Of a DNA stretch of 64,000 nucleotides, positions 57,001-64,000 are shown piece by piece. Positions within the stretch are counted from its first letter, which is position 1. Every line of letters begins with the position of its first letter. The notes under the pieces are model-generated. The model saw only the letters and a program-made list of their open reading frames with translations. It was not told the DNA's origin and made no database searches. Source of the DNA: Tribonema minus (taxonomy: Eukaryota; Sar; Xanthophyceae; Tribonematales; Tribonemataceae); NCBI GenBank assembly GCA_017506865.1, contig JAFCMP010000445.1, forward strand, positions 1,240,001-1,304,000, in the 5' to 3' direction. The translations under genes were made by a program, and so were the position numbers.

Positions 57001-58100
57001 AGGAGATGCTCGCACGCGAGGAGTCCCTCTATCCGGACATGTTCCACTGCATACGGTACGTATCGTGGCTGTGCCGCAGGCCCGTTCTGTGTGGAGGGAA
57101 CGAAGGGTATCTGAACTTGTACTTAGAAGAGTGGTATTTGTTGTGGCAATGTCATAGTGCGTGCTGTGTGCACGGAATGGAGGGTATCCACTGCATACGG
57201 TATGTAGCATGGCTGTGCCGCCGGCAATTTTGCGTGCAGGGAACAGAGGGTATTTGGACATGTCCTGCTATGTATGATACTTCAAGCATTTCTCATTGCT
57301 GTGCCGTAGTACGTTTTGCGTGCATTGAATGGACAGGGTATTTTAATATGTTCCCCTGCATACGGTATGCATCATGGCTGCGTGCAGGGGATGGAGGGCA
57401 TAGGCGCTCAGCATCAGTTTGGTGCTTCTGCGGTGCACGAGGTGTGAATCACAGTGTAAAGGTTAGGGCTCCGCTCCGCACAATTCTCAGCTGCGGCTCC
57501 ACACGATGCGTTTGACGGCATCAGTGGCAGCTGCCGCTGCCTCACATGACAAGGGGACCAACTGCTCCTGATTACTCTTTCTGTGATGGGAGTTGAAGAA
57601 GGTGCGCGTTACACAACACCAAGTGCGCAGCGCAACATTCCAGACCCCCCACAACAACACTCCAACATACACATGCCCCCCCCCCCCCCCATGCTGTACC
57701 CTCCGCCCCCAGGCAATCGCTCGTTCCGCTCATGCACCCGTCCATCTACGCGCCCATGCAAGCTCTGCGTGACGCGGCGGCAGACAAGGGCAAGCTGTCA
57801 TCGCGCAAGGCCCGCGCGCCGTCAGCACGGTGGGCAGAGCGCCGCAGCACCAGAGCAGCTACAGCGAGCACTGCTGCGTCTTCAAATGGGTCTGTCGCTG
57901 CAGCGGCAGAAGTTGAGATAGATGGCGCGGCAGAAGCGGCAGAAGTTGAGGTGGGCGCCGCGGGAGAAGCGGATGCTGCAGCAAATGAAGAGGCGGTCAC
58001 GGCTGCTGCTGTCGCCAATGATTCCGTCGCTGGCAGTGCAGAGGGTGCAGGGGGGGGTTCCGCAGAGCACCTCGGCTCAAGTTCCGCTGTCCAGAGCTAA
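51087..58100 (+). CDS. ttcA-like: TtcA-like tRNA 2-thiocytidine synthase
   Basis: Seven exons with fitting phases: 51087-51188, 52140-52247, 53168-53395, 54479-54547, 55008-55085, 56904-57055, 57713-58100; about 374 residues (E. coli TtcA 311). Landmarks align with TtcA in order: [21 protein letters not shown] (PP-loop for ATP), [13 protein letters not shown] (first CxxC), [39 protein letters not shown] (second CxxC), [16 protein letters not shown]. The family thiolates C32 of some tRNAs using ATP and a [4Fe-4S] cluster held by these cysteines. The last ~100 residues are an Ala/Glu-rich tail with no counterpart. The bacterial type suggests an organelle or transferred origin (inference). ATG at 51087 is the best visible start, but an earlier exon is possible. 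Introns are packed with boundary copies. Confidence 0.93.
51200..51620. repeat. Tandem intronic repeat with telomere-like core
   Basis: The unit TCAGCGCTCAACTGTT.CAAC.CAAAGTCAGCGC occurs near 51208 and 51333, with weaker forms near 51505 and 51590, separated by TTAGGGTTAGGGTTAGGG (51303-51322). Confidence 0.8.
51983..52045 (+). repeat. Decayed copy of TtcA-like exon 52140-52247
   Basis: GAGTGGGGCATGATCGAGGA reads [13 protein letters not shown], 149 bases before the true exon. The CGCTAACTTCAA.TGCACC lead-in is repeated too. Confidence 0.85.
52775..53060 (+). repeat. Two copies of the start of TtcA-like exon 53168-53395
   Basis: Near 52788 a short copy reads VRFELACAT with its acceptor. Near 52935-53060 a longer one carries [20 protein letters not shown]-type sequence with damage. 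Both follow the TCTC.CATTGCCG..GCAG lead-in of the true acceptor. Confidence 0.85.
53480..53580 (+). repeat. Copy of the end and donor of TtcA-like exon 53168-53395
   Basis: [20 protein letters not shown] then GYNK and GTAGCT, nearly identical to the exon end at 53327-53395 and its GTAACT. Two further, much weaker intron echoes (TGCCTTCAGGCGGC) lie at ~53740 and ~53850. Confidence 0.9.
54235..54478 (+). repeat. Duplicated intron 3' end before TtcA-like exon 54479-54547
   Basis: Units ~54245-54365 and ~54378-54478 share GGCGCGTCCC.A.AGCGCGC, TTACAGATGATC.TT, and ACTGAGCACTGTTGCTC.TCGTCGCCGCT. Only the second ends in the CAG used before LVLAQHLDD. Confidence 0.85.
55944..56903 (+). repeat. Seven decoy acceptor/exon-start copies before TtcA-like exon 56904-57055
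   Basis: The phrase GTGGCCACGCGCGACTTCTC (VATRDFS) starts at about 55944, 56070, 56249, 56391, 56519, 56659, 56779 and, in the true exon, 56904; spacing 120-179 bases. Most copies have CCCCTGCAG or similar before them. They carry 10-20 codons of exon start, then AT-richer intron with a repeated AAAGCGAGGCCTGAGCACTG-type phrase. Confidence 0.95.
57047..57420 (+). repeat. Donor-side copies after TtcA-like exon 56904-57055
   Basis: CACTGCATACGGTA (exon end plus donor) at 57047 recurs near 57190 and, as CCTGCATACGGTATG, near 57356. Each is followed by TGGCTGTGCCG and GGGAACGAAGGGTAT-like intron. Confidence 0.9.
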
Positions 58101-58735
58101 TGCACTGCGCTGTCACAACTCAATGCTCGAGGCTCTGAGCGTACTGCCAAAGTGCAATACTCTGCTGGCAATATGCAATGACGCAGTGCTCAAGTGCTTT
58201 CGGCGGCTTGTGGTGTGCGGCGAAAATAGCATTGAATGGTGTTCAAGCTCGCGAGCGGGTGCGTCACATGCACTGGTGGCAGCGCTTACTGCCGTGTGTA
58301 TGCAGCGCGCTGGCGTCGCGGCCATGGCGTGTCACTGCAGTGTGTTGCCTTTCAAATGACGCCGTGGACAGCGCAGCAGTCGTCACTACGGTTTTCATGA
58401 TGAGTTTGAGGCTGCACAAATTCACCCTTGCATTCGCACCAAGTCAGTTTGAATCACCAAAGAGGCAGAAGTTGCATCTCTTCATCGAATCAACACTGCA
58501 ATGGCACAGTCGGCTGCAAGATGGTTAACGTTGTCCTGCACCTACTGCGTGTTTGGTTCACGCTCAGCTGCTTACATGAAAGCTATGCTTCTTAAGTGGT
58601 GCAATCGACTTGCCTTTTCCCCTGCTTTAACTTCAACTCAAACTTCGGGAGTTTGAATTTGCCGCGCTGGTGAGGTCTTAAAGGCGAGTAGCAATTGCAA
58701 AGCAGCACTGGACTATTGTCTTGATCGGCAACAAC
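58101..58735. other. Stretch between TtcA-like gene and WARANG gene
   Basis: From ~58410 it is related to ~61300-61432 (CACAAATTCA.CCCTTG.ATTCGCACCA, ACACTGCAATGGC.CAGTCGGCTGC), which marks the left part of the tandem duplication. No gene seen. Confidence 0.5.
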
Positions 58736-60790
58736 ATGATGCAGACCAGGGCCGTGAGGAGGGCAATCGCCGCTGCGCATCCAATACTCGACCCGACGCT
58801 AGCTCGATTCATCCTGGCCTTCCTTCGCCCATCTCTCATGATCAGGAGTACATGCCGCTCGTTCAGGAGCGCTGTCGAGGCGCATGGCGACAAGCAAAAG
58901 CATGTCACAATAAGTACAGATATTGCGACCAGCATCAGGCTCATCAGATGGGCTATATACAACGGCCTCAGGCCGGTCTTGGCACAGATTGCGTGCATCG
59001 ACTGCGGCAATCTCGACGGCGTGCGATTGCTTCAACCGTTGACCTCGAATTTGGACGAGGACTTCTGCCAGCTGGCTGCACGCGCTGGGCACCTCGAGGT
59101 GTTGCAGTGGGGTCGTGCTCATGGATGCTCCCTGGATGAACGGACCTGCCGATATGCCGCACGCGGAGGGCACCTCGACATGATGCAGTGGGCACGTGCC
59201 AACGGCTGTCCCTGGGACGAGTCGACAACCTCATATGCTGCAGAGAATGGGCATCTACACGTTGTGCAGTGGGCCCGAGAAAACGGCTGCCCTTGGAGCA
59301 TGCACACAAGCTATGCCGCTGCACTCTTTGACCATGTGGAGGTGTTGCAGTGGCTGCTCAGCAACGGGTGCACAATGCACCCTGAGATCTGCTGCATGGT
59401 TGCGGCCGCCGGCAATTTCAAGACGCTGAAATGGGCGCACAGCAACGGCTTGCCCTGGGATGGGTTCACGTGCAGCGCTGCTGCGTCTGCCGGACACCTG
59501 GATATCTTGCAGTGGGCGCGAGCCAACGGGTGCCCCTGGGACTCGGATACATGCAAGTGGGCAGCTGATAGGGGGCACGCTGAGGTGTTGAGCTGGGCGC
59601 TAGCCAACGGGTGCCCGCCGCACAACGCGTGAGACGGACACAGGTGACTTTGCGTTACACCAGATTCTCACGTGCCTTGCCTGTCACTTTCTGCAGCGAC
59701 TGCTTGCGCTACGATGTCGTGCATGACTGTCTACCTCCGCAATACAAACTGCATCAGCACTTTCGCTGTACATGCAGCTGGAACGGATGTCTGCATCTGT
59801 TGCAGGCGGCAGCAGGAAATCTGCAATTTTATGTCACAACCCCCCTGCAGACACCCCTTCAGCACACCCTCACCGTTCTCCACTCTCCTTCCTCCACCTT
59901 TTTCCTGCTGATTCACAGCAATGGCTGCGTGTGGCAACTACATGGCGGACCTGAGGAGGGAAAGGAGAGGCAGGGGGGTTTACTTTTACGGTGACTGCGT
60001 TCGAAAGCACATTCAGCAATTCCTGCCGGCGCGGAGGCAGCAGCTGCAGTGCGCGACTAAACCCACGTGCCCAAGCAGGTGACATTTATTCTCAAGGAGA
60101 TTCACAGCAGCGTGCCAAAGCAGTGATGCAGGGTTTTGACTTGTACCGCGAGCAATCAGCTCGGGAGCAGTACAGTTTTTACTCGTTGCCTCACATGGCA
60201 GTTTTTGCGTACGAATTATATCGTGACAACGGGTACGAATTAAGGCACGCATTAAAAGTTTCGTACTCGTACTCGTGCCACGGGTGTCTGCGCCATCTCT
60301 GTGTATTTCCTTTCTAATCGTTGTACAGGGTAAATTTGGCAATGGCAGCATTTGCGAGGGCAACGTTGACTGTTGCATGCCATGTAGCACGCTGCTCAGA
60401 TGAAGTCACCTGCACCAGCGTTGCAGACAAGTTGAGTACATAGTTTGACCACCGAAATGCACCTGCAGCAGACAAACGTCTTGCGCAAACATGACCTTTT
60501 GTGACCGTGTATGAGGAAAGGGCCCGCTGCACGCAGTGCATTTGCGGCTTCTCAGTGTAGGCGCCTCAGGGGATGCCAGCTCATGTATCATGCTGCTGAA
60601 TCTGAGCAACCCGCGAGTCACTCTGAATCTGAGTCACCATGAGTCACTCATGCATGAACCTGAGCACTGCGGGCTCCCTGAAAGCTGTGCACGCACACAA
60701 TGACACACGCCTGACCCTTGCGCGAAACCTAACAGGGCTTGCTGCCGTGCATGCATTGCCTGTGCTTGCAGGCAGCTGACCACAACGAGA
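58410..60790. repeat. Tandem duplication, left unit
   Basis: Matches 61300-63890 at an offset of 2.9-3.2 kb. Anchors: ATCCTGGCCTTCCTTCG at 58811 and 61823, gene ends at 59632 and 62803, and AGGGCTTGCTGC.GTGCA.GCATTGCC near 60736 and 63829. Offsets vary because of indels. Confidence 0.85.
58736..59632 (+). CDS. WARANG-type ankyrin-like repeat protein, intact
   Basis: Single exon of 298 residues, ATG at 58736 (a second ATG follows at once), TGA at 59630. The head (RFILAFLRPSLMIRSTCRSF) is like a degenerate F-box. From residue ~110 there are about seven repeats of ~27 residues such as CRYAARGGHLDMMQWARANG then CPWD, ending WALANGCPPHNA. It shares design with the minus-strand gene at 38.6 kb but is closest to the decayed copy at 61.8 kb. 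As with that family, protein binding is likely and the partner unknown. It sits in the left unit of a ~3 kb tandem duplication. Confidence 0.8.
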   Translation: MMQTRAVRRAIAAAHPILDPTLARFILAFLRPSLMIRSTCRSFRSAVEAHGDKQKHVTISTDIATSIRLIRWAIYNGLRPVLAQIACIDCGNLDGVRLLQPLTSNLDEDFCQLAARAGHLEVLQWGRAHGCSLDERTCRYAARGGHLDMMQWARANGCPWDESTTSYAAENGHLHVVQWARENGCPWSMHTSYAAALFDHVEVLQWLLSNGCTMHPEICCMVAAAGNFKTLKWAHSNGLPWDGFTCSAAASAGHLDILQWARANGCPWDSDTCKWAADRGHAEVLSWALANGCPPHNA

Positions 60791-61787
60791 GCTGCTATTC
60801 TCATTGCCGGAGAAAATCATCCCACAGCAGCAGCATTGCCACAGGGCTGATAGCGTCAACAACTAGAGCGCAATCTGGCCCTCGTGCATTATGCTTCAGT
60901 TGATGCACGACGGATCAGTTGCTTGTGCGCATACAACAGTTATTGACTACTACTCTCAATCACTTGTGTTTAAAGGGTGCGCGAAGAACACGAGGCGCTC
61001 ACCACCTGTGCCGGAATGCGGTAGAAGCAGCTGCAGCTCCCTGTAGGATTCTACAATAGCCAGACCGAATACACAAGACAGATTACAGGGCACATGTGTA
61101 GACACAGCTGATGCTGCCTTGTGAAGTCTGCTGCATACGCTGCACGCCACATCATGTTCAAAGTATGCAGGAACCTCTGACGTCGAGAGCAAGTGTGTCA
61201 GCATTTGCACATGGCAGCGTTTTTGAATGTGTGTTGGCAATTCTGGCTAAACTACCAAAAACTGTTCAGTCGCAGGTGTGATCTTGTTGCACTGATTGCT
61301 GCACAAATTCATCCCTTGTATTCGCACCAGGTTTCTTGCACCCTGCGCATCACCATTGAGGCAGAAGTTTGCCATCTCGTTGCCATCTTTATCAAACCAA
61401 CACTGCAATGGCGCAGTCGGCTGCTACAATAGGTACATGGACAAGTTCAACAAGTTGCTCTGCACTTGCTTCAATCAACGATGCAATTGGTGCTGTCGAC
61501 TGCTGCAAGAGTACATGACATTGTTCTGCACTCTTCCTCAAGCCTCCAGGCCCAGGCCCTCAGTCTTTTTTTCAGGTTCTTCAAAAGTTCAAAGTTTGAC
61601 TTCGTTGAGGTAAAGTTTGACTTCAACTTGACCTTTGATCGGTGTGGTCGGCAAAGCATGCTGCAAGCACCATAACACATACCGGTCGCCCAGCTTTAAG
61701 CCCCCTACCCCAGACCCCCGACCAAAACCCCAGGGTGCTTGAAACGCGTTTCGGTCGGGGGTCGCAAAGAGGACAGACACGGCAGCC
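59633..61787. other. Region between tandem WARANG copies
   Basis: 59633-60790 is the downstream part of the left duplication unit, matching 62804-63890. 60800-61300 is unique, with no gene seen. 61300-61440 starts the right unit. Around 61700-61740 lies GACCCCCGACCAAAACCCC and its near reverse complement (TTTCGGTCGGGGGTC), a small inverted repeat just before the decayed gene. Confidence 0.5.
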
Positions 61788-63890
61788 GTGCATGCGCTAC
61801 TCGACAAGGCGCTGGCTCAGCACATCCTGGCCTTCCTTCGGCCATCGCTCATGATCAGGAGAACATGCCGCTCGTTCACGCTGTCGAGGCGCATGACGAA
61901 AAGACAAAGCATGTCACGATGGACACAGATGTTACGACCAGCATCAGGCTCATCAAATGGGCGATCCACAACGGCCTCTGGCCAGTGTTCGCACAGATTG
62001 CGTGCATCAAGTGCGGCTACCTCAACGGCGTGCGATGGCTTCACCCGTGGACCTCGAATCTGGACTTGGACTTTTGCCAGCTAGCTGCACGTGCTGGGCG
62101 CTTTGAGATGCTGCAGTTGGGCCACGCCCATGGTTTCCCCTTGGATTACCGGACCTGCCGGGATGCCGCACGCGGAGGGCATTTCGAAATGCTGCAGTGG
62201 GCACGTGCCAACGGATGCCCCTGGGACGACATGACAACCTTACAGGCTGCAGAGCATGGGCATCTGCACGTTGTGCGGTGGGCCCGAGAAAATGGCTGCC
62301 CTTGGAGCATGGACACAACATACGCTGCTGCCATCAGCGGGCACCTGGAGCTATTGCAGTGGCTGCTGAGCGATGGGTGCACGCAGCACCCTGAGATCTG
62401 CCGCATGGCTGCGGCCGGTGGCCATATCGAGATGCTGCAATGGGCGCACAGCAACGGTCATTCCTGGGACGAGTTCACGTGCAGCGCTGCTGCGTCTGGC
62501 GGACACCTGGAGACCCTTCAGTAAGCGCGAGCAAACGGGTGCCCATGGGATGCGAAAACCTGCAGGGCAGCTGCATCAAGTGGCCTTCTGGAGACTCTTC
62601 AGTGTGCTCGCGCGAACGGCTGCCCTTGGGACTCGGATACGTGCAGCGCAGCGGCATTCAATGGCCACGTGGATGTCCTGCAGTGGGCGCGCGCCAACGG
62701 CTGCCCCTGGGACTCGGAGACGTGCAAGTGGGCAGCTGTCAGGGGGCACACAGAGGTGCTGCGCTGGGCGCTGGCCAACGGGTGCCCGCCGCACAACGCG
62801 TGAGACGGACGCAGGTGACTATGCGTGACATCAGATTCTCACGTGCTGTGCGTTGCCAGTCACACTCTGCACTGCAGCACATGCTTGCGCTACGATGACA
62901 CGCATGACTGTCACCTCCCGCATCAGTGCTGCATCAATAATTGTTGCTGTGCATGCAGCTGGAACAGATATCTGCACCAGGTGCAGTCGGCAGCAAGTAT
63001 GGTCCAATCCCCGTGCAGTCAGGCCCTTAAGCACACCCTCGCTGCTTTCCGCTCGCCTGTCTCCTCCTGTCCCCTGCTGATTCATAGCAACAACTGCCTG
63101 TGGCAACTACATGACGGACCTGAGGAGGGCAAGGAGAGGGAGGGGAGGCTGACTGTTACTCTGACTGCATTTGAACGCGCATTCAGCAATCCCTGCTGGC
63201 GCTGAGGCACCAGTCGCAGTGCGCGATGAAGCTCATGTGCCCAAGCAGGTGACCCAAATGCACGTTTGTGGCGTTACTGAAGTGTTCTATAGACTGCTTC
63301 TGCATCAATATGAGTAGTTCCTTATAATCATTGTATAGGGTACAACCGGCATGGCAGCATTCATGAGGGCAACGTTGAATATGGTGTATTTGCTTCAATC
63401 ATTGTAAAGGGTAAATAAATTACAAATTCGGCAATGGCAGCATTCGTGAGGGCAGCGTTGACTGATGCATGCCACGTAGCAGCTGCTCAGATGCAGTCAC
63501 CTGCATCAGCGTTGCAGACAAGTCAAGAACTGCGACCACGACACTGCACCAACTGAAGGCTGCAGCAGATGAACGTTGTGCGCGGATACGACTAGCTGAA
63601 ACCTTGCATGAGGAAAAGACCCGCCGCGTGCAGTGCATGCGCGGCTTATTGGTGCAGGCTTCAGACGATGCCAGTTCATGCGTCATGCTGCTGAATTTGA
63701 GTCACCCGCGAGTCACTGTGAATCTGAGTCGACATGAGTCACTCATGCATGATCCTGAGCACTGCGGGCTCACTTAAGCTGTGCACGCGCACGAGGACAC
63801 ACACCTGACCCTCACGCCTATCCTAATAGGGCTTGCTGCTGTGCACGCATTGCCTTTGCTTGCAGGTAGCCTGAACCACAATGGGAGGTG
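61300..63890. repeat. Tandem duplication, right unit
   Basis: Right partner of 58410-60790; contains the decayed WARANG gene and its non-coding downstream flank. The last ~1.2 kb of the window holds no other gene that I can see. Confidence 0.85.
61788..62803 (+). pseudogene. WARANG-type repeat gene, decayed copy
   Basis: Homologous along its whole length to 58736-59632, with about one and a half extra repeats. The head (AQHILAFLRPSLMIRRTCRSF) is in one frame. Four bases (GGAG in the intact copy) are missing near 61880, so the rest lies in another frame. Later a TAA at 62522 stands where TGG (Trp of QWARANG) is expected, after which 92 codons stay open to the same CPPHNA end and TGA at 62801. 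No in-frame ATG precedes the head. It is therefore a clear pseudogene of a host gene, still similar enough to be fairly recent. Confidence 0.85.
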
Positions 63891-64000
63891 CCATTCCTAC
63901 TCGTGGTGCGATCATGCGACAGCAGCATCGCCACAGTACTCAGTAGATGGCGCCAACAGCCAAAGCGCAATCTGGCAGTCGTGCATCGCGCTCCTGTAGA

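Noticed and set aside
1-64000. tRNA and rRNA genes
   Set aside because: Scanned for GGTTCGAATCC-type B boxes with acceptor stems and for conserved rRNA cores; none convincing.

Overview
The window looks like nuclear DNA of a GC-rich, intron-rich single-celled or filamentous alga or a related protist. Host genes are split by GT-AG introns with C-rich 3' ends. TTAGGG-like motifs lie inside introns. The protein families present (FNIP-type repeats, repeats of the WARANGCPWD kind, C-HGR-C-CGG zinc-type repeats) are common in stramenopile and haptophyte algae. A stramenopile alga is my best guess, held weakly; no rRNA or tRNA was seen to settle it.

Layout. 0.1-2.3 kb: 3' part of a CaM-kinase-like gene (+). 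4.9-6.0 kb: cysteine-rich zinc-type repeat gene (-). 6.2-7.7, 21.2-22.9 and 24.3-25.8 kb: three related FNIP-repeat genes (+), all with frame damage. 8.07-19.25 kb: a broken Ty3/Gypsy-type LTR element that carries a C5-cytosine DNA methyltransferase between protease and reverse transcriptase, with a LINE 3' fragment in its right end. 28.0-35.2 kb: retromer subunit VPS26 (-), seven readable exons. 38.6-39.5 kb: intact single-exon WARANG-repeat gene (-). 41.0-42.2 kb: two exons of an unidentified gene (-). 43.4-50.3 kb: class-V aminotransferase-like gene (+), nine readable exons. 51.1-58.1 kb: TtcA-like tRNA 2-thiocytidine synthase (+), seven exons. 58.7-59.6 and 61.8-62.8 kb: an intact and a decayed WARANG-repeat gene inside a tandem duplication of about 3 kb.

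Two observations stand out. First, the LTR element encodes its own DNA methyltransferase, with alanine-rich tandem repeats on either side of the protease/methyltransferase block. Second, all four recognisable multi-exon host genes carry local tandem copies of their own exon-intron boundaries (acceptor plus exon start, or exon end plus donor) inside the adjoining introns. The clearest is an eight-copy acceptor array in the TtcA-like gene (55.94-56.95 kb). This appears to be the main way these introns have grown, and it produces many decoy splice sites.

The host genes are unrelated in pathway: retromer sorting, tRNA thiolation, PLP chemistry, calcium signalling and repeat-protein families. There is no operon-like logic. 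The long gene-poor stretches are mostly duplicated remains of neighbouring repeat genes and simple repeats.
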